Source: Varanus komodoensis
Taxonomy: Eukaryota; Chordata; Lepidosauria; Squamata; Varanidae
NCBI RefSeq assembly: GCF_004798865.1
Contig: NW_025335268.1
Span: 114,735,503 to 114,799,502 of the forward strand
Reading direction: 5' to 3'
Length of the DNA: 64,000 nt
Part shown: positions 48,476 to 58,235 of the stretch, piece after piece
How the letters are laid out: each line of letters begins with the position of its first letter
Numbering within the stretch: position 1 is the stretch's first letter
Position numbers and translations under genes: made by a program
Notes under the pieces: generated by a model
What the model saw: only the letters and a program-made list of their open reading frames with translations
Told to the model about the DNA's origin: nothing
Database searches by the model: none

Positions 48476-49844
48476 CTGGAAAACAAATGTAAAAATTTAA
48501 AGTAGAAAGGAGACAAACTGCAACACGTAAATATAATTAAATAATTTCCAGAGTACTGATTAAAATGCAGTTGCGATCCACAGAGTCCATTACCACATTT
48601 ATTAGTACAAGGCCTCCATTTTTGTCAACATCTATCTTCTGCTTCAGCTGTGACCACATTTGCTGGGTCCCATTTGGAAGTTCCACATTAAATAAGTGGA
48701 ACTCTTCCCATTTTTCTTGATATGCATGCAGACATGAATGAATGAATGAATGAATGAATGAATGAATGAATGAATGAAGTCATACTGCTCCATGCTATCC
48801 AAATACAAAAAGAGAATGCTATTTTTTCACAAATCACAACTTAATGTGCTATTTACAGTGATTTACTGTATAACAATTTATTGCTTTTTAAGTGAAGAAT
48901 GATTTAAAAAATCAGGATAAATGAATCTATTTCTATGCTGTGTCACTTTCACCTGTTATTATTCACAAGTGTATTGCATTCTTTTTCTGCATTTACATTA
49001 AACGTGTATTTTTGCTCAAAATATTATTTGGATATATATTTTGATAAATTTCAACTGCTGAAAACTACACTGCAACATGTGGAGTAGTGTGAAATCTCAT
49101 GGATATCAAGTTAGCAGATGCAGGCCATTTTATTTCCTTTAGGAATTCCCGATACAAATTTCTTAAGCATCCTTAAAGAAAACAGGCCACTAAAATCCCT
49201 AATGTGGCTGTACCTGTTGCAACCTAAATGAACATTTCAGGTTATTTTTACATGGCCTTTGTATTATCTGATCAAAGTTTGTATTTTGTCTATTTACAAA
49301 TGGGAGAGCAAATGCTAGGTATAGTAGAAGACAAGTGACTGGTGACTCACACCATCCCCTCCACTTCTGATCACCATTGTGAACACATGTGAGAGAGAGT
49401 GTCTTAATAAAAGAAATGGTCCACATTTTGTTCTGCTGTAAATTTTACATACAATGACCTATAAATAATATTTAAAAATGCTTAATTTTTTAAGTAATCT
49501 GCATTTTCACCATCATCAGTCAAACTTCTGCTTCTTCTTAGGAGCTCAATATGAATGGCACTCTGTGTGGGTTGCTAAGTGATCATTTACCTGATGAACA
49601 GTTGGGTATAAATTTGTAAACTGAGATCACAAAGACAGAGGCATTTCTCCCAGGGGACAGAGGATCATCTCTCCTCCCATTCTGAAAGCTGTGTTTCCAA
49701 TGCATAATTCAGTAAAATACTTTTGTTTCCATGGCAGTATAATTAGCAGCAACTCTTTACAGCACTACTTTCATCTCATTTTCCAAGGATTTGTAGTACA
49801 AACTCCCCACTCCTGTTTTTTAAATAGGGGATGTTTTAACTTAC
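48476..49844 (-). other. SGIP1: SGIP1 intron
   Basis: The intron is 1369 bases. A (TGAA)11 run lies at 48735-48778. No transposon is recognised. Confidence 0.85.
48735..48778. repeat. (TGAA)11 microsatellite
   Basis: A perfect tetranucleotide array of 44 bases. Confidence 0.95.
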
Positions 49845-49937
49845 TTCCACATGGGAAGGGCCGTGATGAATTTGGAGATTCTACCCTTGGATTCACTGGT
49901 TGCACAGAACCCCACACTTCAGGCTGATCTATTGGAG
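49845..49937 (-). CDS. SGIP1: SGIP1 exon: DQPEVWGS segment (93 nt)
   Basis: Acceptor ...ctctggcttcag; donor GTAAGT. It enters in phase 1 (G + CT gives Ala) and leaves in phase 1. The peptide starts [20 protein letters not shown] and continues [11 protein letters not shown]. Human, as recalled, has [20 protein letters not shown] followed by LTRPFPTG, so the frame and length agree with several substitutions. It is part of the disordered linker before the proline-rich domain. The first residues differ from human (API against VLL), at the splice junction. Confidence 0.93.
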
Positions 49938-51416
49938 CTGAAGCCAGAGATATACAATAGTATGTAAACAAATATAGAAAGTACAAGAGTTTGATTCCAC
50001 AGACAGTTTATCTTGAAAGTGCTCCATGACAGGTTACTTAAAAAAAAACACAGAGAAATTAAACGTTATGTTGGGAAATGCATATAGCCTACAGGAACAA
50101 CTGGTTATGTACATTAGAAGTCTAATAAAGGCTTCCTGATGCATGCAACCAATGAGCAAGTTTCCATTTAACAACCCCTACATGTTAATTGCCCCACAGG
50201 GCTTGTTTGTTGCAGCACAAGCCAATATTTTTTAAATGCAATCCGTGATGGGGCACACCATGGTTTGTTGTTGCATGTGTATCTGGCCAGGGTTAGTTGA
50301 CAGGGTGGTTAATAAACCATCCAGAACCTATGGCATGCTTTAGAGTTGTGAGTGGATTGTTAACAACAACCAACCTTGGGTGGGTGTGCATGTAATGAAA
50401 AGTTATGGAATCCCCCCTTGTTGTAACTTGTAATTCAAAAATGTTAGCCTGCCCATGATGACAAGACTTGTGAAGAAATTAGCGTACAATATTGTTAATT
50501 GTAGCCAACCCAATATATGAGAGAGATTAATGTTGCCCATTCATGGTGTTGTACACAGTGCACACCATTTCTGATATCTCAGTAAAGGTATGCTGACAGG
50601 AGCTCCCTTTTCCTATCTTACAAACTTCAGATTGATGCCTAGATTAACACAGTGCAGATTTTAGATTTCTAATTTCATTCATGCAGCAGTGCCCATTTGC
50701 ACTAATATATACAGAAATAATGTACTGGGGCACACTATCACTGTGAGGGCTCATGAAGGCAGGTTGCTTACCTTAACTGTAGTTCCTTGTTGTGTGACAC
50801 ATATGAACTTGATACCTGTATAGAACCTTGATTTAGGAAACTTAACCTGTAGAAGGTTCCTAAATTGAAGTTCTGCGCAGGTGCATAGGTCACAAAGAAA
50901 TTTATGTTTTGCTTGGTCTCAGATAACAGGAATTCAGCAAGCCAGCTTCCTCTTGCATTAGGACAGAAACAGGCAGAAAAGAAGGTTGGAATGGTCTGAG
51001 AGGTTCTAAACTAGGTGGCTGCAAATCCATGTAGCTCATTCCTCACAAAGCTAACAAATAAATAGATAACTTTGGTGCCACCAACATCAGAGCCAGAAAG
51101 GGAAACATCCAGTGCACACTGTTTCCAGACTGGAGATTTGTAGCATGTCGTTACATTGTAATTCTTTCTCCACTCATACCTGTTAAAATGTTTCCATGTT
51201 AGCATGTATATATTCACTGATAGACTTCTGTTCACAGATACACAACTTGCTTAGTATTTATCTGCCCTGTCTTAATCCACTCTCCACTGGAGTATCTGGC
51301 TAGAAAATACATTAAAATTTGATGCAAAACAAAATAAACAGCATGTTGCCAAAATATGAAAACTGAACAGTCTGAGGGAAAAAGCAACATAAATAAAGGT
51401 AATAAATAGCACCTAC
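49938..51416 (-). other. SGIP1: SGIP1 intron with a DIRS-end remnant
   Basis: The intron is 1479 bases. A DIRS terminal-repeat-like fragment lies at about 50755-50900. The rest shows nothing recognised. Confidence 0.75.
50755..50900 (+). mobile_element. DIRS terminal-repeat remnant (fossil)
   Basis: Starts aaggcaggttgcttaccttaactgtagttcctt, close to the outer left end of the DIRS element at 73-105. A later tgcgcaggtgca block recalls the cgcctgcaca part of the repeat. No coding region is attached, so only an end survives. It is more diverged than the element at 73-10480. Confidence 0.5.
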
Positions 51417-51502
51417 CTTCCAACTTTTCTTCCTCAAATGCGGACTCTAAGGGTGGACCAAACAGAGGTGCTAGGACTGCAGGATCTTCTGGGGCTTTTT
51501 TA
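51417..51502 (-). CDS. SGIP1: SGIP1 exon: [13 protein letters not shown] motif (86 nt)
   Basis: Acceptor ...tgtactgcag; donor GTAGGT. It enters in phase 2 (AG + T gives Ser) and leaves in phase 1. The peptide is [20 protein letters not shown] followed by SAFEEEKLE; human, as recalled, has [20 protein letters not shown] followed by SAFDEQKTE. The [13 protein letters not shown] core is unchanged and is probably a binding motif within the AP2-activating region; I infer this from conservation, not from a known site. Confidence 0.95.
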
Positions 51503-52820
51503 CTGCAGTACAATACAGATACTGAATGATAATTATTGGTAAGGATTTTTTTTTCAGCATAAATGAAAAATACATATATTAATATTGATATAGTACAACC
51601 AGTCACTGCATGTTATCCCAGATATTTACATAACAAATCATAACTTGAATAACTTACTTTAAACATTGCTAGTTATGGAATTGCTTTATACATTTGCCTT
51701 TGTCATGCATATAAAAGGAAAATATTCTGTTGCAAGCCACTCTAGCTGTTCTTATTTTTTCATTCAGTAATCTTCAAAATAAATGTTATTTGTCATGTTT
51801 CGATTAGTATTACAGAAATGCTGGTTCTGTCATCTCTATACAGACAGGTCTAATGCATGATAACTGCCAGGAAGTTTCATCTACATTTTTGCCAACAACA
51901 TAAATAGTTCAAAAGAGAAAAGAAACCAATGGATAGCCCTGGATACTTCCTGTACTGGTGGAAATGTTTTCTGATATTTGGTCTCTTCTGTCAAGACCCT
52001 TCTAACTCACATATGGGTATTCATCTTTCCCTTTCCAGCAGACTCAGATGAAATTTTAGAATCACCTTTCTTTTATTAAAACTTAACTGCTTATAGAACA
52101 GTATAACCAAAGTCATGTTGTGGGAGAAGCATCAGCTCATGTGAAGAGTTGAAACCAAACTGAAACTTTCCATCCTTCCTTCCCTTTCAATAAAATTTGA
52201 CTCCACCAAATTTTGCTCTTGCTGCTTGAGAACTCTTGCTGCTCTTGCTGCTTGAGAACTAGACTGCAGGTATGGTGGACACTTCGTGACTGGTTTGCTA
52301 GTTTCACCAGGTCTCTTATTATTTGGAGAGGAATTCCATCACCTCTCCCCACTTTTGCAAGGTGGGCCAATTCTCACATTCTGCCTGAGAATTTTGACTA
52401 GGTAACCTTGAAACTGCCAAGTCACCTGTCCACTTTTGCCCTTCAGTTTTCTCCTCGGACTGGGATTAAAGACTGCAGTGTGCAAGAGCTAGGCTACCCC
52501 TCTCTAAACTACTTTAAACACAGTTGTCATTAGACCAGGTTAAAACACCAGTTTTAAATAAGTGCAGGCCACACAATTCTGTTCTTGTTAATTTTTTGTT
52601 TTGGGTTTTTTTTTTTGGTTTTTGTTTTTTGCACACACTTTATAATTGCATATTTGTAACAGTGCCTTGATCAATGGCAGTTTTCCCTTTGTGGAACACA
52701 CCCATACTTCATTTCTAATTTGTTTCTTTTGTATTTAAGTTTCCAGTTTGGCCAGAAGATATTAACTACCTATTTTAGATGCAAAATGCAGCAAACAGTG
52801 ATACAGTAAAATAGTAAATA

Positions 52821-53249
52821 CAGTGGTAACTTTGCTCACTAACTTTATTCATTCCACAACTCTGGTCATGACCCAAATCAAAGTTCCCCATAAAGTTCAA
52901 TGTAAATAAAGTTAATCCATTCTGTAACCATTTTTTTAATCACAAAAATTTGAAACAAAGTGACAAAGAACAACAAAGTAACAAAGAACAACAAAGATCA
53001 CGGTCATCTCCACCCCTCGAGCACGACCGCAATCATGTCCGTCTTCCCTGCATGAGCACGACTGCAATCACGGCCATCTCCCCCCTCATCCCGAGCATGA
53101 CCATGATCTCGCCCATGCAGGGAAGACGGGTGTGATCTCAATCATCACTCAATCTGGAGTTTGCGACCTGAGGCAATTTTTTTCTGAAATTTCTGTTCGT
53201 AACTCGATTTGGTTATGAACTGAGGTGTTTGTGAGCCGAGGTGCCAATG
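52821..53249. mobile_element. pogo/Tigger-like non-autonomous DNA transposon (MITE)
   Basis: The left end cagtggtaactttgctcact and the right end, read in reverse, cattggcacctcggctcaca are terminal inverted repeats of the CAGTGGTACCTCGG kind. TA is present on both sides (52819-52820 and 53250-53251), the Tc1/mariner/pogo target duplication. It has no transposase. The middle is C/G-rich with cgatcacggtcatctcc-type repeats and a palindrome. Confidence 0.8.
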
Positions 53250-53399
53250 TAAACTGCCTGTTTATGTGACTTTATGTGACTGCCTGTTTGGCATTAGACC
53301 ACTGGACTATTTCTGGACTGTGCTTTCCCTTTTGTAAGATTGCCGGCTGCCCTTGTTTCTAACCCTGCACTTCTGATTACACTGCCAGCCTTACTAAGC

Positions 53400-53578
53400 T
53401 AAGTCTTGCACCAGTGCCCTAGTCCTGATGTACTGCCTGTCCCAATCCACTGCCCATGTCCTAACCATCACACTTATCATTACTATGGATGTTATTGTTA
53501 TCACTGTGTTTTATGTTGCAAACCATTCTGAGAGCATTTGTTATAGTATGTTCTAAAAAACTTTTAATAAATAAATAA
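53400..53578 (+). repeat. L2-like LINE 3' tail
   Basis: It ends tgttgcaaaccattctgaga..aacttttaataaataaata, like the squamate tail gtaaaccgccctgaga..aataaataaata. The CR1 begins directly after the (AATA)n end. Confidence 0.55.
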
Positions 53579-56500
53579 GTGGACTTCTGGCAAGGGATGG
53601 GTTGCACCTCACGAGAATGGGGAAAAGGTCCTTTGGAAATACTCTAGTGAGCTTTGTCCAGAAGACATTAAACTGAGCTGGGGAGGGGGGTTTCAGGCCC
53701 CCCCAGAAACTTGTCTGCACTGGACAAGTGTGGGGAGAGGATCAGGGCTGTGGGACCAGGGTGTTAGAGGTACTGCAGGGACTGACAAGATTCCTACAAA
53801 GAGGGGGCCAGTATCAAGGAAGATGGTAGGAAGGAGGAGGCTGGGGACTCCAAAGAAAGGAAGCTGTGGGAAGTAGCTGAGGTGCATGTACACCAATGCT
53901 AGGAGCATGGAGAATAAGCAGGAAGAGCTTGACGCTCTTCTGGGAATAGGAGGGTATGACCTGGTGGGGATCACAGAAACTTGGTGGGGTGAAAGACAAG
54001 ACTGGAATGTAAACACAAAAGGTTATCACCTGCTTAGAAAGGACAGGAAGGGAAAGAGGGGTGGGAGCATAGCTTAATATGTCAGGGAAGGGATAGGATG
54101 CAATGAGATAGAATGCACCGCAGATGGGGATCCAGTAGAGGCAGACTGGTTGAAACTAAAGGGTTTTGACAGGGACCTGATAGTGGGGTTATGTCATCGC
54201 CCACCAGGTCTACTAGAAACCCTGGATGATGTCCTGACAGATCAGATTCTAAGGATATCTCGAGGGCAGGACACAGTAATTATGGGAGATTTCAGTCTCC
54301 TGGATATTAGTTGGGAGACTCACTCAGCAGTGACAGCCAGGTCATGTTGCTTCCTAGACGCTATAGAGGGAGGGTTTTTCATGCAGGGGTCTGAGAGGTG
54401 ACAAGGGCGATGAACATCCTTGATTTGGTTTTGATAGATGAGGTACAGATTAGGGGAGCTCTAGATGTGAGTGATCACTCCAGCCTTTGCTTTGTGATCA
54501 GGGGAATGGGGATGAGCAGCAGGTCGAGCACTAGAATCTGGGACTTCACAAGGGCCAACTTTGGCCAACTGAAGGCCAGACTAGGGAAAGTCTCCTGGGA
54601 TAGGTTACTGGAAGGCAAGAGAGTTGAGGAGGGGTGGATGGCACTCAAAAGGGAGGTTTTGGGGCGCAAGCGTTGATGATACCTCTAGTCAGTAAGGCGG
54701 GGAGGCAAAGGAGACTGCTGCCAAGGATGTGAAAGGAGGTGGTTAGAGGGATTAGACAAAAGAGGAACCTCTGTAGGAAATGGGTACTGGGGCAAATAGA
54801 CAAAAGGGTATACCAGGAGGAGGAGGTCCATTGGAGGATTCTTCGCAAGGCTAAGGCTGATTACAAGCTGAGACTTGCAAAGACTATCAGGAGCAACAAA
54901 AAGGGCTTCTATCAACATGTAAATAGCAAGAGGAAGGGGAGACAAGTAGTGGGTCCGCTGAATAAGGAGGAAGGGGATCCAGTGACTGATACGAGAGAAC
55001 AGGCACAGATGCTAAATGACTATTTTGCCTCTGTGTTCTACAGAGGACAAGGGAGATCCGCATGGGAGATTAGATGAGGCCAGGGACTTAGGGGCAAAGA
55101 TTAGAGTCACCCACTCAGAAGTCGAGGGGCTCCTCAGGGTCCTGGACATTACAAAGGTGCCAGGCCCTGATGAGTTACACCCGAGAGTACTTTGAGAGTT
55201 GGCAGGGATTCTCTCACTCCCACTGACCTCCATTTTTGAGGCCTCGTGGAGAACGGGTGAAGTTCCAGAGGACTGGAGGGTGGAGTCAATGGTCCCAATT
55301 TTCAAAAAGGGCAGTGGAAGGGACATGGGGAATTTCAGACCACTTAGCCTTATGTCCATTGTAGGAAAAACAATGGAAAGGCTCATAATAGCGAGAGATC
55401 TAGTGATGCTAGATAGAGAAGGGAGGCCATACAACACGGCTTCCGCAATAACAGGTCCTGCCAGACAAACATTGCAGAATTCGATGACAAGGTTTCAAGG
55501 TGGCCAGACAGAGGGGATACAGTGGATGTGGTTTACCTGGATTTCGGCAAGGTCCTTGACAACGTGCACCATGATATCCTGGTTGAGCAACTGAGGAGTT
55601 TTTGTCCAATGGATTAGGGCATGGTTGAATGACCGAGAGCAGAGGGGAGCCATTAGTGGGGAATCATCAGGATGACAGCCAGTGACAAGTGGGGTCCTCA
55701 AGGGCTCTGTCCTGGGGCCGATCCTGTTTAATCTTTTCATCAATGACATGGAAGAAGGGGTGAGCAGTCTGCTGATCAAATTCGCAGACGATACTAAAAC
55801 CAGGGCAGTGGCCACAACTGAGAAGCAGGTACTCTGGATCCAGAAGGACCTGGACAGACTATGGAATGTGTTCAATGTGGATAAGTGCAAGGTCTTGCAC
55901 TTGGGGCATAGGAATGGGTATGAGAAGTACAGGTTAGGGGACAAGTGGCTGGAGAGCAGCACTTCTGAAAGGAAACTTGGGATGCTGGTTGACTGCAGGA
56001 TAAACATGAGTCACCAGTGTGATGCAGTGGTCAAGAAGGCAAATGCCACCCTTGGTTGCATAGCCAGAAGTGTGGCTTCTAGATCAAGCGAGCTATTACT
56101 ACCACTCTATATGACTCTGGTGTGCCTGCAACTGGAGTATTGTATTCAGTTTTGGGCTCCTCGTTACAGGATGGATGCAGCCAGGTTAGAGTCAGTGCAG
56201 TGTAGGGGCCACAAGGATGGTGACCGGTTTGCAGGGGAAGCCGTATGAGACGAGACTGAGGGAACTTGGTCTTTTCAGCCTGGAGAAGAGAAGACTCAGA
56301 GGGGGATCTGTTGGCAACATACAGGTATGTGAGGGGGTGTCACACGGAGGTGCATAGAGACTTTTTCTCCCCTGCAGAGGAGGGCAGGACGTGCTCCAGC
56401 AGAGCAAAGCTCAGGGAACCAAGGTTCAACTTGCAGGCCAGGAAGTACTTCCTGACATTTAGGACCCTGAGGGTATGGAATGGACTTCCGTGGGAGGTGG

Positions 56501-56636
56501 TTGAGGCCCCATCGTTGAGGGTGTTCAAAGATAGGCTAGACATGCACATGACGGGCATGTCATGAGCAGAGCCAGGAGTCAGACTAGATGGTCCGGGAGG
56601 CTCCTTCTGACTCACTCTGTGTTTCTATGTTTCTAA
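53579..56636 (+). mobile_element. CR1 LINE, 5'-truncated in ORF1, with target duplication
   Basis: Begins at tggacttctggcaagggatg, in the C-terminal part of ORF1 (LLARDGL.. region), and ends at ctgtgtttctatgtttct. The flanks read aagtggactt on both sides (about 53576-53585 and 56635-56644), a likely target duplication that overlaps CR1 sequence at the 5' end. ORF2 is broken: endonuclease pieces at 53886-54077, 54150-54401 and 54398-54676, and RT pieces at 54739-55077 and 55199-55594. The 55682-56248 piece carries KFADDTK, and the C-terminal piece is at 56266-56565. About seven breaks are visible. Confidence 0.92.
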
Positions 56637-56944
56637 GTGGACTTTTAATTCCTCAGAAATGTTATTTAAGTTGAATTTTGGTATGATGTCTCTGTTACTG
56701 ACCTTTTTAAAAATTCACTTTTACTACCCCATGCTGTTTCTCAGTCTGGCAGCAAGAATACAGTTTCTACATCTCCTATCTAGACTTCTTATTGATGTTC
56801 TTGTGCTCACCCATCAGATTGCTTTTCTGAAGTATGCGATAAACAGATTTTTGGCTTTACAAAATTCTATGAGTCATTCTCCTGCTTTATTTCTGACCCA
56901 AATCCCAAATTCTCCAAAAATGTTTGAATTTGCTTTGCTTCCTC

Positions 56945-57245
56945 CTTTTGTGTTAGTCAGCTACGATGATAAGCATGTCTGTTTTGATATATTATCAATT
57001 TCTTCTTGACAGCTTGCATAAAAGTTTTCACTTCTTCAGCATCAGCTGTTGGAGTGTAGACATGAATCATGGTTATATTGATAGGTTTTCCAAGAATTAT
57101 GACTGATATCCGGTCAAATTTTGCATTATTTCCTGTTTTTGCTAAATCTTTGCTCAGTATTACAGCTACTCCATTACTTCTGAGTGCATCATCGCCAGAG
57201 TGATAAAACCTTGGTTTTTGACTGAAAATGTCATATTCCATTCTA
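56945..57245 (-). pseudogene. RTE-type endonuclease fragment
   Basis: The minus-strand frame (57241-56957) reads MEYDIFSQKPRFYHSGDDAL, then RSNGVAVILSKDLAKTGNN, DRISVIILGKPINITMIHVY and TPTADAEEVKTFM. This is the middle of an RTE-class APE endonuclease (RSNGVA, the GKPINITMI strand, the YTPTADAEE turn). It differs from the BovB at 34351 in several positions, so it is probably another RTE lineage. It lacks the GDWN block and the RT. Confidence 0.75.
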
Positions 57246-57526
57246 ACCTAATTCACTTGCACTCTCCTTATGTCAAAAACTACACTGTCGATTCACAAAA
57301 GGGTCAGTTTACATAAAGAGATGTGTATAGGGTTGAGTGATAGGTCTTGGCAAACCATAACAAGAGGTTATAGACAAAAAGAAAAAACCCTCTTCAAAAA
57401 AGAAAACAAATTTAAGACTTTTTTAAACAAGGAGACAGATATGATAAAGCAAGTAATAAATAATGCTACACAACTCCACTTTGGGCACACATCTTCCATG
57501 GCTTGAGTGAATTGTTTTATACTAAC

Positions 57527-57578
57527 CTTAGAAGTTCTGGAGTAGGTGTTGAACGCCGGGGTCTTGCTATCTCTTCAC
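57527..57578 (-). CDS. SGIP1: SGIP1 exon: EEIARPRRSTPTPELL (52 nt)
   Basis: Acceptor ...ttgtgcaccag; donor GTTAGT. It enters in phase 1 (A + GT gives Ser) and leaves in phase 2. The peptide SEEIARPRRSTPTPELL corresponds to human SEEVARPRRSTPTPELI as recalled. It is basic and Ser/Thr-Pro rich, with possible proline-directed phosphorylation sites. The donor GTTAGT is weaker than a GTAAGT consensus. Confidence 0.95.
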
Positions 57579-58210
57579 CTGGTGCACAAGATACAGTATC
57601 AAAGTTATTTTCTCAGAGCTTCTTTTTGGGAAAAAATCACATTTATTTTCCATAATGACAGCTCCACAATATATCTTCTGTTTGCAGCACAATAGGCTTA
57701 AAACACACTAGGCTAGCTTTTCAAGTTACTTTTTTAGGATAAAGAGGTATTTCTGTACTAAGAAGGTTGGTGAGATCTGCAATGAATTCAAAATTGTTCA
57801 TTTCTATTAATTTAACATGAAGATTCTACAACAGATTGGCTTTTGAAGTCACACATTCCATGGATTTCTGAACCAATTTTCACACCAAGAGAATGCAAAA
57901 TGAAAAATTAGTTAATCTGGATTCATGTATTTGCCTACGTGTACATTAGCATGAAAGTGCATTAGTAGTGCTATTGTGCTTAACTGCAAAGCAAATGAAT
58001 TCTGGTTAGGAAGGAAGGAAGGATAATTTCCATCAAGAAACAGATGATGGAACAAAAGATGCCTGACAATTTATGAAGCACAAACAGAACTGATTTCACA
58101 ATATCAGTTCAACTTTAGTATGTACTAGGTAATATTTGCATAATTTATATTAGAAATATAAATAGAAACTTATATACATTATTTCCCTAAAAGAAATGCA
58201 AAATACTTAC
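57579..58210 (-). other. SGIP1: SGIP1 intron (short)
   Basis: 632 bases, the shortest intron in the window. Only a short (GGAA)n run near 58011-58022 is notable. Confidence 0.85.
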
Positions 58211-58235
58211 TAGATAAATTCCTTTTAATTGTACC
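58211..58235 (-). CDS. SGIP1: SGIP1 microexon: GTIKRNLS (25 nt)
   Basis: Acceptor ...tttccaattttag; donor GTAAGT. It enters in phase 0 and leaves in phase 1. The peptide GTIKRNLS plus the first base of the next Ser codon corresponds to human GAIKRNLSS as recalled. Because 25 is not a multiple of three, skipping it alone would break the frame, so it is probably constitutive. It is too short for ordinary gene finders and was located through frame continuity and homology. Confidence 0.9.

Larger units (their letters stand above)
51503..57526 (-). other. SGIP1: SGIP1 intron with pogo MITE, CR1 and RTE fragment
   Basis: The intron is 6024 bases. It holds a pogo-like MITE (52821-53249), an L2-like tail (about 53400-53578), a CR1 (53579-56636) and an RTE endonuclease fragment (about 56945-57245), the last only about 280 bases from the next exon. 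No exon is recognised inside. Confidence 0.85.

Noticed and set aside
48720-48780. CRISPR-like or regulatory array at the TGAA repeats
   Set aside because: It is a plain uninterrupted microsatellite without spacers.
48401-51502. The proline-rich exons might belong to FCHO1 or FCHO2 instead of SGIP1
   Set aside because: The strings [36 protein letters not shown] and [13 protein letters not shown] are SGIP1-specific as I know the families, and the exon order and phases fit SGIP1 throughout.
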